64,000 bases of DNA from Hymenobacter sp. J193 (GTDB lineage Bacteria > Bacteroidota > Bacteroidia > Cytophagales > Hymenobacteraceae): NCBI RefSeq assembly GCF_024700075.1, contig NZ_JAJONE010000001.1, positions 4,487,001 to 4,551,000 of the forward strand. Direction: 5' to 3'. The notes below the pieces were generated by a model, which worked only from the letters and a program-made list of their open reading frames with translations, had not been told where the DNA came from and made no database searches. Both the position numbers and the translations under genes were made by a program. Of this stretch, positions 28,963 through 37,807 are shown piece by piece (position 1 is the stretch's first letter; each line of letters starts with the position of its first letter).

Positions 28963-29114
28963 TGCGAGGCGACGCCGCAACAATCCATCCTGTACAGCAC
29001 CAGACCGGTTATAAAACCAGAAAAGCCCCTGCCGTTTGTACTGACGGCAGAGGCTTTTCACATTTCAGGACTTTACACGTTGCTCAGGACGGATTATTTC
29101 GGCTCCGCCTCGCA
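28963..29114. repeat. Composite REP-like element with nested terminator (element A)
   Basis: Outer arms 28963-28992 and 29085-29114 are 30-base imperfect inverted repeats: GCGAGGCGACGCCG...ATCCATCCTG against CAGGACGGAT...CGGCTCCGCCTCGC. Inside is a terminator hairpin at 29021-29058 (AAAAGCCcCTGCCG / CGGCAGaGGCTTTT). The signature ATCCATCCTG before and CAGGACGGA after the hairpin recurs at 38461-38612. Confidence 0.8.
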
Positions 29115-29127
29115 CCGACGCGTTCAA

Positions 29128-29162
29128 ACCTGTCACCTGTTACCTGTTACCTGTTACCTGTT
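29128..29162. repeat. Five ACCTGTT heptads
   Basis: ACCTGTC followed by four exact ACCTGTT copies. They encode the last residues (QVTGNR) and the stop codon of the glycoside hydrolase gene on the minus strand. Confidence 0.85.
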
Positions 29163-30981
29163 CACCATCCCCCTTTGAAGAAAGCAAGCCCGCCGGCACC
29201 GACAGAGCGCCCGTATGCGGGTCAATGACGCCGTTGCGCTCATCCTCGATGTTAGTGGCCTGGGTATAAACGTCGCCGGCAATATCGCGCCGACGCAGCT
29301 CCTGCTTGAACTGCCGGATGCGCTCCGTCCGCTCTTCCCCGGCCTGGGGCCCGCCGTAGTCGGCAAAGCCGAAGCCGCCCCACTCACTCACAATCAGGGG
29401 CTTCTGACGACGGTAGAAGAACGGGTCGCCCACCACCAGCGGGAAGGCGGCCGTGCCAACCATTTCGCCCTCCACCAGCCGGTCGAGCAACTCCTGCCAG
29501 CGCGGCAGGTCGGGGGTGTAGAGGTGGGCCGTGAGCAAATCGGACTTCAGGCGGCCCTCCTGCGAAATGTGCTGCCAGCCGTCGTTGTCCACCACCAGAA
29601 ACTGCGGATGCTCGATCTGCATGTAGTGGTACATGTCGGTTATGTAGCGGCGAGTTTCGGGGTTGGTAGCAATGTCCTGGCAGCCCCAGTCCTCGTTATA
29701 AAGGCTCCAGATAACCACCGAGGGGTGCGACTGAATAAGGGCCAGCATGCGCAGCAGTTCGGCACGGTGGTTTTCGCGGCTGCGCGGGGTGGAGGAGTGG
29801 GGGCTCGGCACTTCTACCCACAGCAGTAGGCCCAACTCATCGGCCAGATTATAGATGCGCGGATCGACCCCGGCAATGTGCACCCGCACCAGGTTGCAGC
29901 CCAGCTCAAGCATGGCATGCATGTGCAGGCGCATTTCCTCGTAGGTGGCCGTGCCGGGCTGGTAGAGGATGCCGTCGAGATAAGTAGGCTCGTTGTTGAG
30001 GTACACGTGCCGCCCTCGGGATTCTACTTTGCGCATCCCGAAATGCGTTTCAATCTGGGCAGTATACCCTTCGGAATCGATGAGCTGAGCCACCAGCCGG
30101 TAGAGGTTGGGCATGCCCGGCCCCCAGAGTTTTGCCCCGGGTAGCTCCATCACCATCCGTTGCTGGCGCTGGCCCGCCTCTAGGCGCAGCTCAAACTCCG
30201 ACACGGCCAGGGGCTGCGGGGCTGGCTCGTTGGTGGAGAATACCTGCAGGCGTACAGTATACACGCCGGGGTCGTGAATCCGGGTGGTCATATTGAAACG
30301 CACCAGCCGGTCTTCAATCACGCTTTCCACGCCCACGCGGGTGCGAAGGCGGTTGCGCTCCACCATCTCCAGCCATACCGAGCGCACGGCTCCGGTATGC
30401 GTTTGGTACCAGATGCCGCCGCGCTTGTACACGTGCGACTCCTGCTTGCCGCGGGGCGTTTCGGCGTCCATGGTATCGGCAATGCGCACGGTGATGCGGT
30501 TGTTGGGGCGCAGGTACTCGTCGCGCAGCTCAAACGAAAACGACGTGTACTCGCCGTAGTGAATGTCTTCGCCCTCAATCGTGCGCAGCAAGTGCCCGTT
30601 GAGCCACACCTGGGTTTCGTAGCCGCAGGCCCCGAAGGTGAGCTGAAACAGACTGTGGTCGTCGCCCCGCTCGGGTAAAGAAAATTCCCGTTCGTACCAG
30701 GCTACTACCTTATCCTGCCACCGGGAGGAAGGCTGGCCGGGCTCCCGGGTTTGCTCCATGTGCTCCTCCACCGAGCCGGGCCAGTTGGCTACGTGCTCGT
30801 ACTGGTGGCTGACGTACCAGGCATCGCGCAGGCCTACGTCACCGGGGTCCAGAGCAAAGCGCCACTCCCCGTCGAGCAGCAGATAGTTGTTGGAGCGCAG
30901 CACGGCCCGCGGGAGGGGGTTCGTCGTGCGCAGGTCGCCATTGGTAGCCGAAAAGCCGAAGTTAGGTTGCGTGGAATTCAT
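29140..30981 (-). CDS. Glycoside hydrolase family 2 protein
   Basis: A 613-residue enzyme with the GH2 order: jelly-roll sugar-binding domain (about 20-190, with YEREFSLP and VWLNGHLLRT), immunoglobulin-like domain (about 190-290), and TIM barrel. The acid/base glutamate is in SLYNEDWG and the nucleophile in LIVSEWGGFGF. No signal peptide is visible, so it is probably cytoplasmic. It belongs to the beta-galactosidase/beta-glucuronidase/mannosidase group; the substrate is not predictable. The C-terminal QVTGNR is encoded by a heptad repeat, so the native end may have been altered. Confidence 0.9.
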   Translation of the reverse strand: MNSTQPNFGFSATNGDLRTTNPLPRAVLRSNNYLLLDGEWRFALDPGDVGLRDAWYVSHQYEHVANWPGSVEEHMEQTREPGQPSSRWQDKVVAWYEREFSLPERGDDHSLFQLTFGACGYETQVWLNGHLLRTIEGEDIHYGEYTSFSFELRDEYLRPNNRITVRIADTMDAETPRGKQESHVYKRGGIWYQTHTGAVRSVWLEMVERNRLRTRVGVESVIEDRLVRFNMTTRIHDPGVYTVRLQVFSTNEPAPQPLAVSEFELRLEAGQRQQRMVMELPGAKLWGPGMPNLYRLVAQLIDSEGYTAQIETHFGMRKVESRGRHVYLNNEPTYLDGILYQPGTATYEEMRLHMHAMLELGCNLVRVHIAGVDPRIYNLADELGLLLWVEVPSPHSSTPRSRENHRAELLRMLALIQSHPSVVIWSLYNEDWGCQDIATNPETRRYITDMYHYMQIEHPQFLVVDNDGWQHISQEGRLKSDLLTAHLYTPDLPRWQELLDRLVEGEMVGTAAFPLVVGDPFFYRRQKPLIVSEWGGFGFADYGGPQAGEERTERIRQFKQELRRRDIAGDVYTQATNIEDERNGVIDPHTGALSVPAGLLSSKGDGEQVTGNR

Positions 30982-31158
30982 GAAAGCGCCGGTAGGTTAG
31001 GGCTTACAAACGGGGATTCGGGCGTTACGGATGCCATCCGCTGCAATTCCGCAACGTTGAGCTGAATAGCCCGTGCCATCAACAAATCAAAGTAGTTATG
31101 AAAACTTTTGCTCTTATCAGAGCAATTGCAGGGGATTTACTTAGCCCTAATAACTATA

Positions 31159-31533
31159 TTAATAGTCGTTTGGCTTTATCTTGATAGTATCATTGAATAT
31201 ATTACCAATTCCCCGATAGCCACCCTCAATATACTCTTCGCGGGAAGTTACTGTAGAACCGCTTTCGAGTTTCGCAATGACATAATAAGCGTTTTCACCA
31301 GGGCTTTTAAAAATGACGTTTGTTTGCTCGCCCTGCGCAAGCCCTTTCACCTCTATACTGCCTCGTTCATGCTTTAATGTAAGGAGCTTTATAGGTCTCT
31401 TTGATTGATTCTTTACTATTACACAGACGTAGCCTTCAGGGAGAGACTCACTACTAAGCCTGTTTGAGAGAAAAATACTGGCTACTAGGCCGAAGCTGAT
31501 GCAGGCAAATACACCGAGGATAACTTTTTTCAT
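31159..31533 (-). CDS. Hypothetical signal-anchored protein
   Basis: A 124-residue protein with an N-terminal membrane or signal segment (VILGVFACISFGLVASIFL) and a small beta-rich domain (YVCVIVKNQSKRPIKLLTLKHERG, TNVIFKSPGENAYYVIAKLESG). The sequence is more AT-rich than the surrounding genome, hinting at acquisition. No known family is recognised. The gap 30982-31158 before it holds no further gene I can support. Confidence 0.6.
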   Translation of the reverse strand: MKKVILGVFACISFGLVASIFLSNRLSSESLPEGYVCVIVKNQSKRPIKLLTLKHERGSIEVKGLAQGEQTNVIFKSPGENAYYVIAKLESGSTVTSREEYIEGGYRGIGNIFNDTIKIKPNDY

Positions 31534-31607
31534 AAGGATGCCTAGCCCACTAGGACTCTAGAGTGTACATCTATCGGATTCTAACTGATTGCTGAAATAA
31601 ACCTGGC

Positions 31608-32879
31608 TTAGGTCTTCTGCTTTTTCTTTTTAGCAGCCGGGAAGAGCACGTTATTCAGGATGAGGCGGTAGCCGGGGGAGTTGGGGTGCAGGGCCAGGTC
31701 GGTGGGCTCTTCCTCTACCAGGTGCTGGTAGTCTTCGGGGTCGTGGCCGCCGTAGAACGTCCAGGTGCCTTTGCCCAGCGTGCCGTGCATGTAGCGCACC
31801 TCGCCCGAGGCCTTATTGTCGCCCATCACCACCACGTCGGGCTTGATGAGCTGCTTGCGGAAGGCCGTAGTCTGGCCCATAAAGCCCTTGATGGTTTTCT
31901 CGTGGTCCTGAGTGAGCATGGTGGGCACCGGGTCGTACTTGGCTGAGAACGTGAACAGCTGGAAGTAGTCATTGTCCTCGTACACCCCGCGCTCCTGGGG
32001 CTGCATGTCGATGTTGGAGTACTCGTACTGGTACGGGTCGCGCACGAGCTGAAAGTCCTTGAAAGCCAGGGTACGGTTGAAGTTGAGCTTGCTCTGAGCG
32101 GCCGGGTCAGCCGGGTCGCCGTCGTACATGCTTTCCACCATATCCACGCCCAGGCCAGCCAAGGCAATGTCGTAGGTGTCGGTGGCCCCGCACATGGCAA
32201 ACATGAAGCCGCCACCGGCCACAAACTCCTGCATGCGCGTGACCACGGCGCCCTTCATCTGGCTGACTTTGGCGAAACCGTTGCGCTTGGCCGCCGCCTC
32301 CGAGTCGCGCTGCTGCTGCTGGTACCAGGGGCGGTTGCGGTAGGAGGCGAAGAACTTGCCGTACTCGCCCGTAAAGTCCTCGTGATGAATGTGCAGCCAG
32401 TCGTACTTGGGCAGGTCGCCGTGCAGCACTTCGTCGTCGTAAATCTGGGTGTAGGGAATTTCGGCGTAGGTAAGCACCATCGTCACGGCATCGTCCCAGG
32501 GCTGCTTGCCCTTGGGTGTGTACACCGCAATCTTGGGTACTTTCTCCAGCTTCATGATGTCCATGTTGGCATTGGGGTCCGCAATTTCCTGCAGCACGCT
32601 GCCGTACTGGGCTTCCGAAATCACCTGGTAGCTCACGCCCCGCACAGCCAGCTCATTTTCCAGCCCCTCCACGCCGTTGCAGGCAAAGGCCCCGCCGCGG
32701 TAGTTCAGCAGCCAGTCTACCTCCACCTGCTTGGTGAGCAGCCAGAAGGCAATGCCGTAGGCCTTAAGGTGCTCCTTCTGGGTCTGATCCATGGGAATGA
32801 GCACGCGGTTAGCCCGCGCCGCCAGCGGCAGCAGGGTCAGCAGCAAGCCCACAAACAGAAAAAACGACTTCCGCATCAT
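31608..32879 (-). CDS. Conserved secreted Bacteroidota protein (often annotated asparagine synthetase B)
   Basis: The start at 32879 gives a signal peptide (FLFVGLLLTLLPLAARA) followed by NRVLIPMDQTQKEHLKAYGI. I recall near-identical openings in many Bacteroidota proteins labelled asparagine synthetase B. However, no AsnB glutaminase (N-terminal Cys) or ATP-pyrophosphatase motif is present, so that label is doubtful. Segments such as YDWLHIHHEDFTGEYGKF and FVAGGGFMFAMCGATDTYDIAL resemble ThuA/GATase-like folds; this is inference. The exported protein ends with a basic tail (KKKKQK). A TACATTTG promoter box lies at 32909-32916. Confidence 0.8.
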   Translation of the reverse strand: MMRKSFFLFVGLLLTLLPLAARANRVLIPMDQTQKEHLKAYGIAFWLLTKQVEVDWLLNYRGGAFACNGVEGLENELAVRGVSYQVISEAQYGSVLQEIADPNANMDIMKLEKVPKIAVYTPKGKQPWDDAVTMVLTYAEIPYTQIYDDEVLHGDLPKYDWLHIHHEDFTGEYGKFFASYRNRPWYQQQQRDSEAAAKRNGFAKVSQMKGAVVTRMQEFVAGGGFMFAMCGATDTYDIALAGLGVDMVESMYDGDPADPAAQSKLNFNRTLAFKDFQLVRDPYQYEYSNIDMQPQERGVYEDNDYFQLFTFSAKYDPVPTMLTQDHEKTIKGFMGQTTAFRKQLIKPDVVVMGDNKASGEVRYMHGTLGKGTWTFYGGHDPEDYQHLVEEEPTDLALHPNSPGYRLILNNVLFPAAKKKKQKT

Positions 32880-32908
32880 GTACGATATCCGTAAAAAACC
32901 AACGTAAG

Positions 32909-32916
32909 CAAATGTA
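32909..32916 (-). promoter_or_regulatory. Bacteroidota -7 box (TACATTTG)
   Basis: TACATTTG on the minus strand, 29 bases before the secreted-protein start at 32879; exact TAnnTTTG. Confidence 0.5.
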
Positions 32917-33004
32917 CCAAAACCAGCGGGAGTCCGCCCGAAAGCGGTTACCTTGCGGCGCCCGTTCCGCGTAGGGTGGGGCACCAATTTCAGGGTCTGA
33001 GGCT

Positions 33005-34243
33005 ATGCACTTGCTAGAAAACATTCGGGAGGCGTTCCGTTCCATTCACAGTAATCTGCTGCGCACGGTGCTCACGGGCCTTATTGTGAGCATCGGCATC
33101 ATGGCGCTGGTAGGTATTCTCACGGCCATCGATGCCATGAAGAACTCCCTGAACCAGACCTTCGCCAGCCTGGGGGCCAACTCCTTTGAAATGACGGCCA
33201 AGGGTTACAGCAACCGCTTCCGGCAGGGCGGCCGCCGGGAGCGCACCTACCCGCCCATCAGCTACCTGCAGGCCCAGCAGTACAAGCAGCAGCTCGGCGA
33301 CGATGCCAAGGTGGGCCTCTCGGCCTTTATTGCGGGCGCTACGGAAGTGAAAGCCAACGGGGAGAAAACCAACCCGAACATGAACGTGGTGGCCGGCGAC
33401 GAAAATTACCTGCTGATTCAGAACTACGAGCTGGGCAGCGGCCGGAGCTTTTCGCAGACGGAGCTGGACAACGGCGCCAACGTGGCCATTGTGGGCAGTG
33501 AAATCAAGGATAAGCTCTTTCCCAGCCAGAACCCCGTCGACCAGTACGTGTATTTCCTGGGCCGCCGGTTTCAGGTGGTAGGCGTGTTTGAGAAAAGCGG
33601 CCCCACCATGGGCGGGGGCGGCGCCGACCGCACCATCCTGATTCCACTGGAAACCGGCAACCAGATGCCCCGCCAGCAGGCCCTCACCTACGACGTGAAA
33701 ACGGCCGTGGAAAAGCCCGAGAACCTGACGTACGTAACGGGCCAGGCCACCGGCATCATGCGCGCCGTGCGCCACGACGAACTGGGCCAGGAGGACTCCT
33801 TTGACTTGGAGCGCTCCGATTCCCTGGCTGCCAAGCTGGACAGTCTCTCCGGGGGGATGAAAGTGGGTGGTTTCCTGGTAGGCTTTATCACCCTGCTCGG
33901 CGCCAGCATTGCCCTCATGAACATCATGATGGTGTCGGTGACGGAGCGCACCCGGGAAATTGGGGTGCGCAAGGCGCTGGGCGCTACGGCCCTACAAATT
34001 CGTCAGCAGTTCCTGATCGAGGCCATTGTGATTTGCATCATGGGCGGGCTGTTCGGCATTCTGCTGGGCGTGGCTATGGGCAACGGCGTGTCGTTATTTG
34101 TAGGCAGTGGCGGCTTCGTGGTGCCCTGGCTCTGGATGACGATGGGCCTGATTATCTGCGTGACGGTAGGGCTGGCCTCGGGCTATTACCCCGCCAGCAA
34201 AGCCGCTGCCCTCGACCCCATCGAGAGTTTGCGCTACGAGTAG
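33005..34243 (+). CDS. ABC transporter permease (MacB/FtsX type)
   Basis: A 412-residue inner-membrane permease: helix 1 at about 20-40 ([21 protein letters not shown]), a periplasmic MacB-PCD domain (about 45-270), and three C-terminal helices. The FtsX-type cytoplasmic coupling loop is [19 protein letters not shown]. Such permeases act with a LolD-like ATPase in lipoprotein release, peptide export or mechanotransmission. No ATPase gene is adjacent, so the partner must be elsewhere. It is divergent from the secreted-protein gene. Confidence 0.92.
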   Translation: MHLLENIREAFRSIHSNLLRTVLTGLIVSIGIMALVGILTAIDAMKNSLNQTFASLGANSFEMTAKGYSNRFRQGGRRERTYPPISYLQAQQYKQQLGDDAKVGLSAFIAGATEVKANGEKTNPNMNVVAGDENYLLIQNYELGSGRSFSQTELDNGANVAIVGSEIKDKLFPSQNPVDQYVYFLGRRFQVVGVFEKSGPTMGGGGADRTILIPLETGNQMPRQQALTYDVKTAVEKPENLTYVTGQATGIMRAVRHDELGQEDSFDLERSDSLAAKLDSLSGGMKVGGFLVGFITLLGASIALMNIMMVSVTERTREIGVRKALGATALQIRQQFLIEAIVICIMGGLFGILLGVAMGNGVSLFVGSGGFVVPWLWMTMGLIICVTVGLASGYYPASKAAALDPIESLRYE

Positions 34244-34476
34244 GAGAGAAACCTGGCGCGCAGGAAACCGAACCGTGCGGAATGGAAAAAGCGTGTCCCT
34301 GGCCTTATCGATGACGGGTTGGGAACAGCTGATTTAATGCGTTTCCGGGCAGCAGCTAAGTGGCCAGGCAGAGCACCATCAGCACAAACGGTAAGCGCCG
34401 TGCTGCTTTTCTCAGACTGCCGACAACTGCAGGTTGGGACGTAGGTATGAGCCAGAGAGCGGCTGCCCCGGCGCCG

Positions 34477-35415
34477 TTAGCTGGCCGGTGGCTGCAGGAA
34501 GTCCAGGACGGCTGCCAGAACCTGCGCCGGCTGCTCCTCGAACATATAGTGCCCGCTGTCCAAGATACCGACGACCCGGACGTCTTCGGCCATATAAGGC
34601 AAACTCATTTGCAGGTAATTGTACGACACGTGGCTGCCAATACCCAGCACCGGCATGGTAAGGCGCGCGTAGGTGCTAGCGTCGGCTATATCCTGGTCCA
34701 GTGCCTGATACCAGGCGTTTGAGGCGCGGATGTTCTCGGGCTGGTTGTAGACGGCTGCGTACACTGCCCGGTCGAAGGCCGACATGCGGCCCTCGTCCAG
34801 CATCACGTAGCGAAAGAGGTGCTCCAGCAGATACTCAAACCGCCCGGCCAGCAACTGCTCGGGCAACTCCTTCACCTGATTGAAGGCCATCCACCAGAGG
34901 TAGGGCTGCTGGCCGTTCATCTTATCGGTAAAGGAGCCGGGGGCTGGTAGCAGCGGCATCTGCCGCAGACCTTCGCTGGGGTGCGCCCCATCGGCCAGGA
35001 TAAGCTTATGGGTGGCCTGCGGATAATTAAACCCGAAGCTGCTAGCCACCATACCGCCGATGTCATGCCCCAGGAGCGAGGCCTTCGTCACGCCCAGGTG
35101 GCGCAGCAGTTCGTAGATGTCCCGGGCCATGGTCTTTTTGTCGTAGCCCGCGGCGGGCTTCTCAGAACTGCCCATGCCGCGAATATCAACGATGATAACC
35201 CGGTAATGCCGGGCCAGCCCGGCGGCAATGGGGTGGTAGGAGTACCAGGTTTGCGGCCAGCCCGGCAGGCACACCAGCACTGGGCCACTCCCGCCCTCTA
35301 CGTAGTGGAGCCGCACGCCATTAACGGTGGCGTAGTGGTCAGTGAAGCCGGGCAGGCGTCGGAGCAGCGCCTCGTCGGAGTAGGAGGCCGGAAACAGGGA
35401 AGAAACGGGTTGCAC
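34477..35415 (-). CDS. Alpha/beta hydrolase, epoxide-hydrolase-like
   Basis: The 312-residue protein has the oxyanion segment CLPGWPQTWYSYHPI, the nucleophile elbow GHDIGG with Asp118 (epoxide hydrolase and haloalkane dehalogenase use Asp here, esterases use Ser), and a late His in SGHYMFEEQP. A cap domain lies at about 140-230. Substrate is unknown. It starts 4 bases after the NmrA-like gene stop and belongs to a three-gene cluster led by an AraC regulator. Confidence 0.9.
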   Translation of the reverse strand: MQPVSSLFPASYSDEALLRRLPGFTDHYATVNGVRLHYVEGGSGPVLVCLPGWPQTWYSYHPIAAGLARHYRVIIVDIRGMGSSEKPAAGYDKKTMARDIYELLRHLGVTKASLLGHDIGGMVASSFGFNYPQATHKLILADGAHPSEGLRQMPLLPAPGSFTDKMNGQQPYLWWMAFNQVKELPEQLLAGRFEYLLEHLFRYVMLDEGRMSAFDRAVYAAVYNQPENIRASNAWYQALDQDIADASTYARLTMPVLGIGSHVSYNYLQMSLPYMAEDVRVVGILDSGHYMFEEQPAQVLAAVLDFLQPPAS

Positions 35416-35419
35416 AGGC

Positions 35420-36304
35420 TTAAGCGGTTAAAAAGGTGATGGGGTTGGTCCAGGTCAGCTCCGGGTAGCGGGCATTGTCGAGCGCCGGGTTCTGCACACT
35501 GAACATGCTCAGCAGGTATTGCATCTGCTGCCAGTCGGCGTAGAGTTGCTGCTCACCGGCCGGGTTGGCCGCCCGGGCGCGCCGGATAGCCGCGGCCAGA
35601 TCGGCGCGGGAGCCCAGCCGCACCAGCGTGAAGCGGCCTTTGTCGGTGGCCTCGGCCAGGGCAACCAGCTCGCGCGGGCTGGGCTGAAAGCTGGCGATGC
35701 GCAGGAAGCGGGGCGTGGCCGGGTCCAGCGCAGCAGCGGCCGTAAAGGCGGCCGTGTCGCCCTTCGTGGTGAAGTCGATGCGCCAGTCGGCGTCTTCCCA
35801 ATAGCCTACCTGCTGCTGCCGGAAGTTCAGCAGCGGAATGTTGTAGCTCAGCACTTCGGCGAAAGCGCCGTTGAGAATGGACGTTGCGGCGATGGGAGCC
35901 TGGTCGAGGCGGGCCCGGAACGTGCGCCGCAGGTCGAAGTTGCGGTTGGCGCCGGGAGCCTGAAGGGTGTAGTCGCTGGCAAAGTCGGAGGGAATAAAGC
36001 GCGGCACGCGCGCTGCCACGGCCGCGCTGAGCAGCTGCGACTGAGCCTGCACGATAACCTGCTCCAGCCCCGCCAGGGCCGATACCACGCAACTCGCGCC
36101 CTGGCACGCCTGGGCGAGGGCCGCATGGTCCGTGAATTCGACGCGCCATACGTCCGCGCCTTGCCGGCAGAGGCGGTCTGTCTTCGCCTGGTCGGTTTCG
36201 GGGCGTACCAGCGCCCGCACGGTTGCGCCGCGCCGGTGCAGGGTGCTGATGATGCGGCCGCCCAGGTCGCAGGTGGCGCCGGCCACTACAATAAGAGCAT
36301 TCAT
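35420..36304 (-). CDS. NmrA-like / isoflavone-reductase-like NAD(P)-binding protein
   Basis: A 294-residue Rossmann protein. The dinucleotide motif VVAGATCDLGGRI (GxxGxxG form) lies at residues 6-18. RALVRPETDQ determines cofactor preference, and FIPSDFASDY is typical of the aromatic-alcohol-reductase/NmrA group. It may be a reductase or a redox sensor; the sequence does not decide. Its neighbours, an epoxide-hydrolase-like enzyme and an AraC regulator, suggest a small inducible detoxification or catabolic unit. Confidence 0.87.
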   Translation of the reverse strand: MNALIVVAGATCDLGGRIISTLHRRGATVRALVRPETDQAKTDRLCRQGADVWRVEFTDHAALAQACQGASCVVSALAGLEQVIVQAQSQLLSAAVAARVPRFIPSDFASDYTLQAPGANRNFDLRRTFRARLDQAPIAATSILNGAFAEVLSYNIPLLNFRQQQVGYWEDADWRIDFTTKGDTAAFTAAAALDPATPRFLRIASFQPSPRELVALAEATDKGRFTLVRLGSRADLAAAIRRARAANPAGEQQLYADWQQMQYLLSMFSVQNPALDNARYPELTWTNPITFLTA

Positions 36305-36423
36305 GCAAGTAGGGGTTGAGGGGAAAGCGCCGCAGTTCGTCGGCCGCTTTAATTACCTCAAAGGTCCCCCAATGCTTCCCGGACCAGTGCCTGATTCCTG
36401 CCTTCTACTTACATATTCTTGCG

Positions 36424-37317
36424 CTATTGGCGCGCGGTCGGGCCCTGTTGAAACGCCCGGGGACTCTGACCCACGGCCCGCTTGAAGGCGGCAGCAAAAT
36501 GGGCCGGCGAGGCAAAGCCCAGCGCATCACCGATGGCAGCCACCGGCAACTCGCCGGCTCGCAGCAAAGCGCGGGCGCGCCGGATTTTCCAGTCCAGCAC
36601 GTACTGATAGGGGGCGCGGCCGGTGGTGTGCCTGAAGCGGCGGGCGAAGTGAAACACACTCAGGTTGGCCATGCCGGCCAATACCTCCAGCGTCACGGGC
36701 GCTTCCGCGTGGGCCTCCAGGTAAGCATCGATGCGGGCCAGCACCGCGGCCGGCAGCCGGCCCCCGGGCCCGCTCGTTGGGCGGTGCTCGAACGTGGCGT
36801 GGTGCTCAATGAGATGGTAGCAGAGCGTAGTTACCAGCGACTCGGCATAGAGCTGCCCGAGGCCATTTGCCCGGCCCGTGGCCGCCAGCAGCTGCTGAGC
36901 GAGCTGGGCGAGCAGCCCATCCTCGCAGCGAAACCGCTCCCGCAGGGCGAAGGCGCGCACGTCCAGGTCGCGACGGGCCCGGTTTTCCAGGGCAAGGGCA
37001 TCCAGATGCACCTGAATGATGTCTACCGGGCTGTCCCAGTTAAACGGGCCGTACTCCCCACCCGGGTACAGGCCCACGTCGCCGTGCCGGAACTGGTCTG
37101 CTTCCACGCGGCTTCCGGTGCGGCGGCTGGCAACTACCGGCTGCGGCCCCTGATGCACCAGGAGCAGGTGGTGCTCGTGGCAGTGAGCCGGCAGAGCCGC
37201 TGGGGCCAGCTGGTAGCGCTCAATCCGTACCCCGGGCCAGTCCAGCACGGCACTGCTCGTCAGGGCCGGGCCCTCGTAGAGCTCGGAGGTGTAGGTATAG
37301 GTGGCAGGTGCAGGCAT
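36424..37317 (-). CDS. AraC family transcriptional regulator
   Basis: Start chosen at 37317 (MPAPATYTYTSELYEG). Residues 1-150 form a cupin-like sensor (PAHCHEHHLLLVHQGPQPV, FRHGDVGLYPGGEYG). The last 100 residues are the double helix-turn-helix DNA-binding domain (LEVLAGMANLSVFHFARRFRHTTGRAPYQYVLDWKIRRARALL). The upstream frame to 37467 lacks coding character. It probably controls the two following genes, from which it is separated by 119 bases. Confidence 0.92.
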   Translation of the reverse strand: MPAPATYTYTSELYEGPALTSSAVLDWPGVRIERYQLAPAALPAHCHEHHLLLVHQGPQPVVASRRTGSRVEADQFRHGDVGLYPGGEYGPFNWDSPVDIIQVHLDALALENRARRDLDVRAFALRERFRCEDGLLAQLAQQLLAATGRANGLGQLYAESLVTTLCYHLIEHHATFEHRPTSGPGGRLPAAVLARIDAYLEAHAEAPVTLEVLAGMANLSVFHFARRFRHTTGRAPYQYVLDWKIRRARALLRAGELPVAAIGDALGFASPAHFAAAFKRAVGQSPRAFQQGPTARQ

Positions 37318-37614
37318 AAGTGGCAAGTAACAGCTTCCGACCTGTAATAGTTGGCCGCAGTACCCCGGCACCCTCTGATACGAGTCGATACCTAACCCAG
37401 GCAGAAGGGTCAAAATCCGTCCAGATGCCCGCTGGTTGAGCGTAGGCTTTGTGCGGGAAGGGAGCATAAAGGCAACGCTAGTACAGATTCAAACCTCTCC
37501 GCGTCTTGTAAAATACTTCAGCGTAGGTGCTACTAATGGGGATGAGTTGGTCGCCAAGCTGAACCCGATTTTTCCGATGTGTTCGATTTTGTTTAGGAGC
37601 ACCAGAGAGTACCA

Positions 37615-37660
37615 GGGCAATTCGACGAAATGCAAAATTTCGCGTCTCGCCGAATTGCCC
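37615..37660. promoter_or_regulatory. Nested palindrome, candidate operator or RNA hairpin
   Basis: Outer arms GGGCAATTCG and CGAATTGCCC are perfect. Inside, CGAAAT-gcaaa-ATTTCG forms a second hairpin. There is no adjacent T-run, so a simple terminator is unlikely. Confidence 0.6.
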
Positions 37661-37767
37661 GAAGCAACAGAAAGCGTAGGCGCTTTTTGGGCAGAAACTC
37701 CAAGCCCTACAACCCAGGAACAACACAACCAGCAGCTTATCCACTACTAACCTTGTTTATTTTATTA

Positions 37768-37775
37768 TACATTTG
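37768..37775 (+). promoter_or_regulatory. Bacteroidota -7 box (TACATTTG) before XRE-like gene
   Basis: TACATTTG, an exact TAnnTTTG, sits in a very AT-rich stretch 33 bases before the ATG at 37808. Confidence 0.6.
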
Positions 37776-37807
37776 CAGAATAAGATAATCTAAACCATTT
37801 GAGTAAT

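Larger units (their letters stand above)
37318..37807. other. 490-base intergenic region with nested palindrome and promoter
   Basis: The region lies between divergent genes (AraC regulator and XRE-like protein). It contains the nested palindrome at 37615-37660 and a TACATTTG promoter box at 37768-37775. The rest (37318-37610) shows no credible ORF, RNA or repeat to me. Confidence 0.7.
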
